A stretch of DNA of 14,782 bases from DAOTWP01 sp034435675 (GCA_034435675.1 DAOTWP010000381.1:1-14782); one strand, 5' to 3'; shown: positions 1 to 6,398, counted from the first letter of the stretch. Notes: generated from the letters alone by a model not told the origin. Made by a program: numbers and translations.

Positions 1-1
1 G

Positions 2-250
2 GGTGATGACTGGCTTGCCAGCTTTGGTGGCGTGGACGATGACGAAGAAGAAGCCGCAGTCGAACCTGCCGCTGAACTTGCGGGTGATGACTGGCTTGCC
101 AGCTTTGGCGGCGTGGATGATGACGAAGAAGAAGCCGCAGTCGAACCTGCTGCTGAACTTGCGGGTGATGACGATGACTGGCTTGCCAGCTTTGGCGGCA
201 TGGACGATGACGAAGAAGAAGCCGCAGTCGAACCTGCCGCTGAACTCGCG
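2..250 (+). repeat. In-frame 81-bp tandem repeat (three copies, open at left edge)
   Basis: There are three head-to-tail copies: 2-82, 83-163 and 164-250. Each encodes GDDWLASFGG, then an acidic DDDEEE stretch, then AAVEPAAELA. Copies 1 and 2 differ at only three bases by eye, all synonymous. Copy 3 has three substitutions relative to copy 1 and carries an extra 6 bp (one more Asp-Asp pair). The near identity at DNA level points to recent amplification, unlike the diverged motifs downstream. The array probably continues beyond the left edge, so copy number is unknown and such a stretch is prone to assembly collapse. Confidence 0.9.
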
Positions 251-1651
251 GGTGATGACTGGCTCAGCGGTATCGGCACGCCCGCGCCAAAATCAGCAGA
301 TGATTGGCTGATGGATGTTGGCGAAGAAGCATTTGAACCCACAGACGAACCCCCTGCGGCTGACTGGCTGGCGGATATTGGTGCTGATGCAGTCAGTGCG
401 GAACAAACCACAGCGCAAAGTGGCGGTGACGATTGGCTAAGCGGCTTTGATCTCGACGAAGACGCAGAACCCACCGCAGAAGGGCTGTCTGCTGGCGCTG
501 CGCCGCTGCCAACGGCAGACTGGCTCAGCGGGTTTACCCTGGATGAAATCTCCGAGGACTCCGAAGCGCTTGCAGAAACAGATGTGAGTGCATGGCTCGG
601 CGAGCCAGATGCAGCAGATTTACCTGCAATCACGTCCGAAGACATCATGGGCACATCTTCTGGTGATGATTGGTTCAGCAGCCTGGAAAGTGACCGTGAA
701 GCCGAGCAGGAAGCCGGATCGCTGGCGGGCGCTGACTGGTTGGCAGACATCAGCGACACTGATGAAGATGCTTTCACAGCGGCTGCCGCAGAAGAGGAAC
801 CACAGCAGGAAGACTGGCTGAGCCAGTTTGGGGAGAGCACCCCCGCAGCGACTGGAACCACAGATTGGCTGGCAGCGCTCGATACTGACGAGGATGAGCA
901 AGAAGAAGCACAATTCGAGACAGCAGACTGGCTGACAGGCGAAGAGGATGAACTCGCTCCGGCAGTATCAGCCGACGAAAGCTGGTTGGATCAGTTCCGC
1001 CCAACAGAAACAGACATAGCCGTAACGCTGCTGGAAGAAGAACCCGCTGACGAGCAGTATGACTGGCTCAGCGAACTAGACGGCGAACCATCCGCACGAC
1101 AGCCCGAACCAGCAGCAAAAGCAGCTCATTTTGCGCTGGATCTGGTTGCCGAAGACACAGGCGAAGAATCAGCAGACTACGCGGAAGAGCTGGAACTAAC
1201 TGCCGCCTCAAATGCGCCGGACTGGCTCAACGCGATGGTGCCGGGGCTGGATGTGGATTATGCTGCTGAGGAAGATCGCCCGTTGGAACAGGCGTATATC
1301 GAAGCGCCACTACATCGCCCGCGCACGGTGGATTACGCCAGCGCTGCCAGCGAATTCAACTGGCTGCAACAGATCGTTGACGAAGAGTCACGCCCGGCAG
1401 AAAGCGAACGTCCGGCGCCGCCATCCACACTGCCCATGCCGGTTGCAGCACCTGCCACCGCACGCCGCCGTTTCAGCTTCTCCAGACCACCCGCATGGTT
1501 GCGCAGAACAGAGACGCCAGCAGCGACACCGGCAGCCAGTGCGACCGCCATGTTTGATGATGATTTGCCCGCATGGTTGGACGACGCGGATGTTATGAAC
1601 GACAATTTCGACGACCTGAATGACGCTGATTTGCCAGATTGGCTGAAATAA
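2..1651 (+). CDS. DWL-motif repeat protein, acidic low-complexity (5' partial)
   Basis: The reading frame is open from the left edge, so the N-terminus lies outside the window. The visible 549 residues hold about 21 copies of a short motif, mostly DWL followed by a few residues and a hydrophobic (DWLASFGG, DWLSGFD, DWLADIG, DWLSQFG). Some copies are AWL, SWL, NWL or DWF. Asp/Glu/Ala/Pro-rich linkers of about 15-40 residues separate them. I count only three lysines and no cysteines, so the protein is strongly acidic except for an Arg-rich patch (RRRFSFS, AWLRR) near the C-terminus. It ends in DLPDWLK. I see no signal peptide, membrane segment or enzymatic motif. The next gene encodes a related protein with similar motifs plus a TPR-like end. 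The motifs look like short amphipathic helices in a disordered chain, which would suit a multivalent scaffold; this is inference. I do not recognise a named family. The coding frame is certain; the function is unknown. Confidence 0.85.
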   Translation, partial: GDDWLASFGGVDDDEEEAAVEPAAELAGDDWLASFGGVDDDEEEAAVEPAAELAGDDDDWLASFGGMDDDEEEAAVEPAAELAGDDWLSGIGTPAPKSADDWLMDVGEEAFEPTDEPPAADWLADIGADAVSAEQTTAQSGGDDWLSGFDLDEDAEPTAEGLSAGAAPLPTADWLSGFTLDEISEDSEALAETDVSAWLGEPDAADLPAITSEDIMGTSSGDDWFSSLESDREAEQEAGSLAGADWLADISDTDEDAFTAAAAEEEPQQEDWLSQFGESTPAATGTTDWLAALDTDEDEQEEAQFETADWLTGEEDELAPAVSADESWLDQFRPTETDIAVTLLEEEPADEQYDWLSELDGEPSARQPEPAAKAAHFALDLVAEDTGEESADYAEELELTAASNAPDWLNAMVPGLDVDYAAEEDRPLEQAYIEAPLHRPRTVDYASAASEFNWLQQIVDEESRPAESERPAPPSTLPMPVAAPATARRRFSFSRPPAWLRRTETPAATPAASATAMFDDDLPAWLDDADVMNDNFDDLNDADLPDWLK

Positions 1652-1689
1652 TTACACGATGACCGGTCTTTGCCTGAAAGGTGCGTGGA

Positions 1690-4254
1690 ATGTCACCTAC
1701 CGATAACACCCCCGACTTCGACTCGATGTCACCGGAAGAAGTGATGCGGTGGCTGGAGTCGCTGGCAAAACGCCAGGGCGCGTCTGAAGGGTTCACCACA
1801 GCAGCCGACATGCAGGTGGCTGAAGTGGACCCCAACTCGGTAGTGATTGACGAACCGGGTTATGTGCCCTATGGGGAAGACACCAAAAAGAAACCCGCGG
1901 CTGCCGAACCAGCCAAACCACAGCCCGCGCCAATGCCAGTGCCTACGCCGCAACCGGTTGTCGCACAGTTGCAGCAGGCTGCACCGCCTCCGGCACCCGA
2001 ACCTGCGGCAGCAGCAGCGCCGGATCTCGACTCGATGTCACCAGAAGAACTGATGCGCTGGATGGAATCGCTGGCAAAGCGGCAGGGCGCTTACGAAGGG
2101 TTCACCACCTCGGCTGACATGCAGGTGGCGGAGATTGACCCGAACTCCGTCGTTATTGATGAACCGGGCTATGTGCCCTATGGGGAAGACACCAAAAAGA
2201 AGCCCGCTGCCGCAGCGCCAGCCCGCGCTGAACTTCAACAGCCAGCACCCGCAGCGCCAAAACCTGTGGTGCCGCCCGTCGCGCCGCCTGTTCAGAAACC
2301 TGCTGCGGCTGAGCTTCAGCCGCCCGCGCCCACACGCAGTGTGCCCGAACCTCGTAGACCAGCGCCGGTTCCACCGCCAACGCCCGCACCGCTGCCCCTG
2401 CCCGCGCTTGATCTGCCCCTGCCGCCGATCAATGAGGAAGAAGCGCCAACAGAACTGGTTAGCCCCAGTGTCGATAATTCGATGGCATGGCTGGCAAACC
2501 TTGCCGCCACTGATCAACCAGATGTTCCCTCACTGGATTTGTCATCACTGACACAGGACTTTGGCGCACCGGCGGCACAGGGCGCTGCCGAAGATCCCCT
2601 CGCATGGTTGGCGGGTCTGGCGCAGTCCGAACCAGTGCCGCCTGCGCACGTGCCCCCTCCTGCACCGCTGCCACGTGCTGCGCCCAGCGAAACGATCATG
2701 AATCCGCTGGAAAGCGGAATTGACCCGATGGCGTGGCTCGAAACACTCGCCAAACGTCAGGGCGTTCCCGTTGAAGAGCTAACCACAGGTGCCGACCTTG
2801 AAGTTCCCGATACCGATGACCTTGATCTTGCGACAGCAGGTCCCGGCTACAGCGATTATCGTGTGGAAACCCCGCCTGAAGCACCTGTCACTAGCGGGGA
2901 GCAACCCCCATTCAGTCTGAGTCCCAGCCTCGCTGAACTTGACGATCCATCGGCATGGCTGGATCAACTGGCAACCGGACAACCGGCGCCAACTCCCCCG
3001 GCAATGCAGGAAGAAGCAGCGCCCGGCGCACAGGCAACCGCTGAAGAATTCAACCGGATTGCAGCTGGCATTGACAATTCGCCCGAAGCGATGATCGCCT
3101 GGATGAACAAGCAGTTTGACCGCGCAGCAAAGCGGACAGATGTGCCGCTGTTTGAGGAAGAGGACGAAGAAGAAGTCGCACTTGACCTCGACGCACCAGC
3201 CGAACCGATTGAACTGCCTGACTGGCTGCTAGAAGCTGCCGATAACCCGCCCCCATTGGAAGTGGAGCCAGAAACAAAAGCCCCCCTACCCGTTTTGACC
3301 GACGAACTGGTCAGCCCACCAAATGTCGATATTCCTGACTGGCTCAAGGCAGATGTCGAGGAAAGCGCCAATCCTGAACTGGAAACTATTTTCGCTCACA
3401 GTGATGAGGAAGACAGTGTCAGTCTGGAAGGGTTGGAGATTGATACCAGTGACCCATGGGTAGAGGCATTCGAACTGGAACGCAAAATTGAACAGGGTGA
3501 ACTGCCCGCAGATTGGCTGACTACCAGCGCCCCGGCAGTGCCCGAAAGTGTGCCGCCAGTTCGCGCGGCTGCCGCAAAACCAGCAGCAGCCGGTCTGCCA
3601 GAGCCACAGTTCCCGGACGAAACAGAACTGGTGCCTGGACAGATGGACAGCGTACCGGACTGGGTGGATTTTGAGGCGGTTGAACAGTATGCAGAGGAAT
3701 TTGCGGCGGCGGACGAAGCGCCGCTAACTTCTGAGATTCCGGCGTGGTTGCTGGAAACGGTTGCGGATCAGGCAGCACCCGATGAAGCGGACGAAGCGCT
3801 GCCGGATTGGCTGGCAGCCGCCGAAATTGAGACCACCGAGGACATCCCCGGTTGGCTGATTGAAACGGTCAAGGATGACGAAGAAAGCCAGCCGATGATC
3901 GTGATTGTGCCCGAACCTGCGCCACTGCCCGCGCCTGCTCCGCCCCCCCCGCCCGTACCCGCACCACGCCCGGCGGCAGTCGTACCTCAGGGTGTCCGCA
4001 TTGACACCGCAGCAGTGCTGCAAAGCGCGCGGTCCAAGACGAATGAAGGCGATCTCGATGGCAGTTTGCACGATTACGAAACAATTGTCCGGGCGAATGC
4101 CCAGCTTGACGCCGTTGTGACGGATCTGACGACGCTGGTGCAGCGGAATGCCAAAAACCCGGCAGTCTACCGCGTCATGGGCGATGCGCTGATGCGCCAG
4201 GGTAAGCTTCAGGATGCGCTGGATACTTATCGCAAGGCGCTCAATCTGCTATAA
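1690..4254 (+). CDS. WL-motif repeat protein with C-terminal TPR-like domain
   Basis: An 854-residue protein of unknown function, related in style to the gene upstream. The N-terminal half carries two near-identical 64-residue modules (about residues 9-72 and 112-175) containing DSMSPEE, MRW(L/M)ESLAKRQG and DEPGYVPYGEDTKKKP. A degenerate third copy (MAWLETLAKRQG, TTGADLEV) lies near residues 340-375. Shorter WL units follow: AWLANLA, AWLAGLA, AWLDQLA, AWMNKQF, then DWLLEAA, DWLKADV, DWLTTS, AWLLETV, DWLAAAE and GWLIETV. Pro/Ala-rich and acidic linkers connect them. Residues 768-854 look like TPR helices, ending in GDALMRQGKLQDALDTYRKALNLL-type sequence. No signal peptide or membrane segment is seen. 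ATG 1690 is preferred over GTG 1681 because GAAAGGTG (1676-1683) sits at proper ribosome-binding distance. It follows the upstream gene by 38 bp and is probably co-transcribed with it. Confidence 0.85.
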   Translation: MSPTDNTPDFDSMSPEEVMRWLESLAKRQGASEGFTTAADMQVAEVDPNSVVIDEPGYVPYGEDTKKKPAAAEPAKPQPAPMPVPTPQPVVAQLQQAAPPPAPEPAAAAAPDLDSMSPEELMRWMESLAKRQGAYEGFTTSADMQVAEIDPNSVVIDEPGYVPYGEDTKKKPAAAAPARAELQQPAPAAPKPVVPPVAPPVQKPAAAELQPPAPTRSVPEPRRPAPVPPPTPAPLPLPALDLPLPPINEEEAPTELVSPSVDNSMAWLANLAATDQPDVPSLDLSSLTQDFGAPAAQGAAEDPLAWLAGLAQSEPVPPAHVPPPAPLPRAAPSETIMNPLESGIDPMAWLETLAKRQGVPVEELTTGADLEVPDTDDLDLATAGPGYSDYRVETPPEAPVTSGEQPPFSLSPSLAELDDPSAWLDQLATGQPAPTPPAMQEEAAPGAQATAEEFNRIAAGIDNSPEAMIAWMNKQFDRAAKRTDVPLFEEEDEEEVALDLDAPAEPIELPDWLLEAADNPPPLEVEPETKAPLPVLTDELVSPPNVDIPDWLKADVEESANPELETIFAHSDEEDSVSLEGLEIDTSDPWVEAFELERKIEQGELPADWLTTSAPAVPESVPPVRAAAAKPAAAGLPEPQFPDETELVPGQMDSVPDWVDFEAVEQYAEEFAAADEAPLTSEIPAWLLETVADQAAPDEADEALPDWLAAAEIETTEDIPGWLIETVKDDEESQPMIVIVPEPAPLPAPAPPPPPVPAPRPAAVVPQGVRIDTAAVLQSARSKTNEGDLDGSLHDYETIVRANAQLDAVVTDLTTLVQRNAKNPAVYRVMGDALMRQGKLQDALDTYRKALNLL
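1714..2214 (+). repeat. Duplicated 192-bp coding module (1714-1905 and 2023-2214)
   Basis: Two 192-bp copies are separated by a 117-bp Pro/Ala/Gln-rich linker. By my codon-by-codon comparison they differ at about 30 bases (about 84% identity) but at only six of 64 residues. Most changes are third-position and synonymous. A weaker third copy is visible at protein level from about 2707. The pattern indicates an older duplication kept under selection for protein sequence, unlike the near-identical array at the left edge. Confidence 0.85.
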
Positions 4255-4255
4255 T
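4247..4255 (+). promoter_or_regulatory. Extended -10 promoter for ndk, overlapping the upstream stop codon
   Basis: TGCTATAAT at 4247-4255 is an exact extended -10 (TGN plus TATAAT). The stop codon TAA (4252-4254) of the preceding gene lies inside it. A poor -35 candidate, TTATCG (4227-4232), is 17 bp upstream; extended -10 promoters do not need a strong one. Initiation would fall near 4262, giving ndk an 82-nt leader that contains the 4288-4309 hairpin. Identified by motif only. Confidence 0.5.
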
Positions 4256-4287
4256 CCGGCTGACGAGCGGACAAACGCAAGCGTTCT

Positions 4288-4309
4288 AAACGGGTCACAA
4301 GACCCGTTT
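4288..4309 (+). terminator. 9-bp hairpin between the WL/TPR gene and ndk
   Basis: AAACGGGTC (4288-4296), loop ACAA, GACCCGTTT (4301-4309) form a perfect 9-bp stem. The following ATTGTGTCTG is only modestly T-rich, so it is a weak intrinsic terminator at best. A smaller hairpin, AACGC-AA-GCGTT, precedes it at 4274-4285. If the extended -10 at 4247-4255 is used, both hairpins lie in the ndk leader. They could then act on ndk expression instead of ending the upstream transcript. Confidence 0.45.
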
Positions 4310-4343
4310 ATTGTGTCTGACAACCATTGAACAGGAGATTAAC

Positions 4344-4793
4344 GTGGAACGGACGCTTATCATCATCAAGCCGGATGCCGTCCAGCGCGGACTGATCGGG
4401 GAGATTATCAAGCGCTTTGAACAGCGCGGGCTGCGCATTATCGGCATGAAGTTTATGCAGGTATCGCGCGCGCTGGCAGAAAAGCACTATGCGATTCATC
4501 AGGGCAAGGGGTTCTATGAAGGACTGGTCAATTACATCACGTCCAGTCCTGTGGTCGTCATCGCACTGGAAGGCACCAACGCCATTCAAAACGCACGTAA
4601 TACCATTGGCGCAACCCGCCCGCACGAAGCTGCGCCCGGTTCGATTCGCGGGGATTTCGCTCTCGAAGTCGGGCGTAATCTCGTTCACGGGTCGGACAGC
4701 GTCGAAAATGGGCAGATTGAGGTCGCTAACTTTTTCGCCGAAGCGGAGTTAATCACCTGGTCGCGCAATAACGACGGTTGGATCTTCGAGTAA
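4344..4793 (+). CDS. ndk: Nucleoside diphosphate kinase
   Basis: A 149-residue cytoplasmic enzyme that transfers the gamma phosphate from NTPs to NDPs through a phosphohistidine, balancing nucleotide pools. The N-terminus ERTLIIIKPDAVQRGLIGEI is diagnostic. His115 in NLVHGSDSVE is the phosphorylated histidine. The other active-site residues sit at a constant offset from the family numbering: Lys9, Tyr49, Arg85, Thr91, Arg102 and Asn112. Length is normal, with a short C-terminal tail (ITWSRNNDGWIFE). The start is GTG 4344, chosen because AGGAG (4333-4337) lies 6 nt upstream and the family N-terminus begins there; the open frame extends upstream to 4311. It is the last plus-strand gene before a convergent minus-strand operon. 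Confidence 0.97.
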   Translation: MERTLIIIKPDAVQRGLIGEIIKRFEQRGLRIIGMKFMQVSRALAEKHYAIHQGKGFYEGLVNYITSSPVVVIALEGTNAIQNARNTIGATRPHEAAPGSIRGDFALEVGRNLVHGSDSVENGQIEVANFFAEAELITWSRNNDGWIFE

Positions 4794-4813
4794 TCGCTTA
4801 GATCCTATTCCCA

Positions 4814-4988
4814 AGCTACCATCCGGATGAAACTTACCAAGCTTGTTCGGGTGGCTGTGCCAGGGTTAGCTGCCCAAAAGTGCGCCTGTGTAGTACTCAC
4901 GTTACCTGGGCGAATTTCGCACTTTGGCTTAGACCGATCTCCCTGAACAAAGGGACTAACCCCCTTGTTTGGTTTATAAATGGACGCT
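4814..4988. ncRNA. Candidate structured RNA in the ndk-rsfS gap (6S-like architecture, unproven)
   Basis: The 289-bp gap has no convincing ORF but is rich in pairing. AAAGTGCG (4877-4884) pairs with CGCACTTT (4918-4925). GGGTTAG (4863-4869) pairs with CTAACCC (4956-4962). CCAT (4819-4822) pairs with ATGG (4980-4983), with AGC/GCT outside. Small side hairpins form at 4852-4862 (TGGC-TGT-GCCA) and 4941-4954 (CCCT-GAACAA-AGGG). Together they make one long interrupted hairpin of about 175 nt with an internal bubble and a side hairpin, which is how 6S RNA is built. CCCTGAACAAAGGG loosely resembles the CCTTGAACCAAGGG segment of E. coli 6S. No clear promoter is seen and the strand cannot be decided because the fold is similar both ways. 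It could instead be untranslated sequence of ndk or rsfS. Confidence 0.3.
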
Positions 4989-5042
4989 CAGACCCTGCTG
5001 GGGCGCAGCGCACGTTGCTGCTGTTGTGCCCCGGCAGGTCTG
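4989..5042. terminator. 20-bp hairpin in the convergent ndk/rsfS gap
   Basis: CAGACC (4989-4994) pairs with GGTCTG (5037-5042). After one bulged C, TGCTGGGGC (4996-5004) pairs with GCCCCGGCA (5028-5036), and five more pairs including wobbles continue inward to a 13-nt loop. A second small hairpin, GTGCG-GCAGTCG-CGCAC (5067-5083), runs into the rsfS stop codon. Position between convergent genes suggests transcript ends for both strands. Neither side has a T-run, so this is not a standard intrinsic terminator. It could instead be the 3' part of a structured RNA. Confidence 0.4.
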
Positions 5043-5082
5043 CATTGTTGAGTAGATCCCCACACCGTGCGGCAGTCGCGCA

Positions 5083-5433
5083 CTACTGGATGCTCAACAG
5101 CACGTTAGCTTCTTTACGCCACAGTCCCTCAAGGTCGTAGTACAACCGTTTTTCACGCATGAACAGGTGAACAACCAGATCGCCGTAATCCATCAGCACC
5201 CAGCCGCTTTCCGGTGTGCCGGAAATCGCAAAAGGCAGCCGCTGGCGGGTTTCCTTGACGCTGTCACGAATATGTTCCTGAATCGCCTTGAGCTGGCGAT
5301 CACTTAAGCCGTTGCAGATCACGAAAAAGTCAGCAATGACTACGTTGGGGCGCAGATCGAGGAGAACAATGTCTTCCGCTTTCTTGTCTTCCACAAGATT
5401 TACAATGTACCGCGCGAGGTCTAGAGAGTCCAG
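5083..5433 (-). CDS. rsfS: Ribosomal silencing factor RsfS, probable CTG start
   Basis: RsfS (Iojap/YbeB/DUF143 family) binds ribosomal protein uL14 on the 50S subunit and blocks subunit joining when nutrients are scarce. Family signatures are DKKAEDIVLLDL, IADFFVICNGLSDRQ, WVLMDYGDLVVHLF and YYDLEGLW. GTG 5394 begins at VEDKKAED and would remove the usual N-terminal helix. Extending the frame upstream adds LDSLDLARYIVNL, which matches the helix normally found there and gives 116 residues, a typical length. No ATG, GTG or TTG occurs in that extension before the in-frame TGA (5461-5463). A perfect AGGAGG (5445-5440) sits 6 nt before a CTG at 5433-5431, making CTG the best start. It is downstream of the alpha/beta hydrolase with a 27-bp gap and probably shares its transcript. 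Identity is near certain; the CTG start is likely, with GTG 5394 as the fallback. Confidence 0.93.
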   Translation of the reverse strand: MDSLDLARYIVNLVEDKKAEDIVLLDLRPNVVIADFFVICNGLSDRQLKAIQEHIRDSVKETRQRLPFAISGTPESGWVLMDYGDLVVHLFMREKRLYYDLEGLWRKEANVLLSIQ

Positions 5434-5439
5434 AAAACG

Positions 5440-5445
5440 CCTCCT
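5440..5445 (-). promoter_or_regulatory. Shine-Dalgarno AGGAGG deciding the rsfS CTG start
   Basis: Plus-strand CCTCCT reads AGGAGG on the minus strand, a full anti-SD match. It ends 6 nt before CTG 5433-5431, ideal for initiation there. It is 45 nt from GTG 5394, too far to serve that codon. Confidence 0.7.
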
Positions 5446-5460
5446 GTTGATAATGGCAGT

Positions 5461-6330
5461 TCAAATTGAATTGATTCTACCACAAGTCTGTGTGGGAACA
5501 ACGCCACCGTGCGCTGGATCGGCGGTGTCCGGGGGCAGGTCCTGCAAAAATGCGCTTACCACGCGCAAAAAACGCTCCGGTTCTTCGTCCAACGGCTGGT
5601 GATGTGAACGGGCAAATTCCACTAACCGCGCATTGGGGGTTAGCGTGGCAACCAGTCGCCCTTCATCCGGCGGTACAGTGGTATCGCGTCCGCCGACCAC
5701 CACCAACCCGCGCTGCCTCAGCGTATGCAAGCGGGGGGCAAGATTCTCGCGTGCCATACTGAGCAGGGCAAACGCGGAGGCTTCCCAACTGGCGCGCTTG
5801 AAATCGCGCACAATCCGCGCCCGCGCCAGCACGTTGTCCACGTAACGCGGTGCCTGCAGCTTTGCCAGCAGATCAGCCTGCGCCAGCGACCAGAGGGGCT
5901 GGGCACGGGAAACCATAGACCTGCCAAAGTCGGTGGCAAACCAGCGATCAATGCCCAGAGTACCAAAACGTCCGGTGACTGTTGGGCAGACCAGCACAAA
6001 GCGCTCGGAAAGCTGCGGCAGTTTGAGCAGCAGTTTCAGCGCCAGCATACCCCCCATTGAATGCCCGATAATGGCATGGGGATGCAGGTTGTGCCGCACA
6101 CAAAACGCCGCCAGCATTTCTGTATGCATCTCAACATCGGGCGGCAGGTCTGCTGTACCGGGTGATGCACCAAATCCGGCAAGGTCAACCGCCCAGAAAC
6201 GCGCCTGATGCTGCAAACCGTACATCAGCCGCCGCCACATGCGCCCGGAACTGCCCCAGCCATGAATCAGCAGGACATCCGGTCCGCTGCCTGTACATTT
6301 ATAATGGAGGTCATGATTGTTTATCGCCAT
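5461..6330 (-). CDS. Alpha/beta hydrolase
   Basis: A 289-residue alpha/beta-hydrolase-fold protein, probably a cytoplasmic serine hydrolase; the substrate cannot be told. The oxyanion region is HGWGSSGRMW (about 23-32). The nucleophile elbow is GHSMGG with Ser91. The acid is probably Asp216 in GGRDTTVP, and the base His243 or His244 in RSHHQPLDE, where family members usually have the catalytic histidine. It resembles the BioH/MhpC-like group in layout. The frame is open to ATG 6408, but MAINNHDLHY at 6330 is preferred: homologues usually begin just before such a strand. A consensus promoter also places the transcription start at or next to this ATG. There is no Shine-Dalgarno sequence. rsfS lies 27 bp downstream on the same strand. 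Confidence 0.88.
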   Translation of the reverse strand: MAINNHDLHYKCTGSGPDVLLIHGWGSSGRMWRRLMYGLQHQARFWAVDLAGFGASPGTADLPPDVEMHTEMLAAFCVRHNLHPHAIIGHSMGGMLALKLLLKLPQLSERFVLVCPTVTGRFGTLGIDRWFATDFGRSMVSRAQPLWSLAQADLLAKLQAPRYVDNVLARARIVRDFKRASWEASAFALLSMARENLAPRLHTLRQRGLVVVGGRDTTVPPDEGRLVATLTPNARLVEFARSHHQPLDEEPERFLRVVSAFLQDLPPDTADPAHGGVVPTQTCGRINSI

Positions 6331-6336
6331 AATATG

Positions 6337-6366
6337 ATGATAAAGCGAGGTTTGTTGCAGTGTCAA
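6337..6366 (-). promoter_or_regulatory. Consensus sigma70-type promoter for the hydrolase-rsfS operon (leaderless)
   Basis: On the minus strand TTGACA (6366-6361) is a perfect -35 and TATCAT (6342-6337) a 5/6 -10, with an 18-nt spacer. The expected start, about 7 nt downstream of the -10, is 6330, the A of the chosen ATG. The message would then have essentially no 5' leader, consistent with the absence of a ribosome-binding site. Confidence 0.65.
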
Positions 6367-6380
6367 TGCAAAGGCTGGCG

Positions 6381-6398
6381 GCGGGCGCTTTTGCCCGC
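6381..6398. promoter_or_regulatory. Inverted repeat between divergent promoters
   Basis: GCGGGC (6381-6386) and GCCCGC (6393-6398) flank a 6-nt GCTTTT spacer. The repeat lies between the -35 boxes of the hydrolase (6361-6366) and pseudouridine synthase (6420-6425) promoters. It could be an operator acting on both or only a GC-rich chance palindrome. No regulator is encoded nearby. Confidence 0.3.

Noticed and set aside
2..250. Left-edge repeats as a CRISPR array
   Set aside because: The units are contiguous 81-87 bp coding repeats with no unique spacers and keep the reading frame.
4989..5042. A standard intrinsic terminator for ndk or rsfS
   Set aside because: The hairpin is strong, but neither strand has a following T-run, so I kept it only as a possible transcript end.
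4794..5082. tmRNA, SRP RNA or RNase P RNA in the ndk-rsfS gap
   Set aside because: None of their hallmark sequences (tRNA-like T-arm, GGTCAGGTCCGGAAGG-type SRP loop, GAGGAAAGTC of RNase P) is present on either strand.
4880..5140. 86-codon plus-strand frame in the ndk-rsfS gap
   Set aside because: It runs into rsfS antisense, has no ribosome-binding site and no family resemblance. RNA-like pairing explains the region better.
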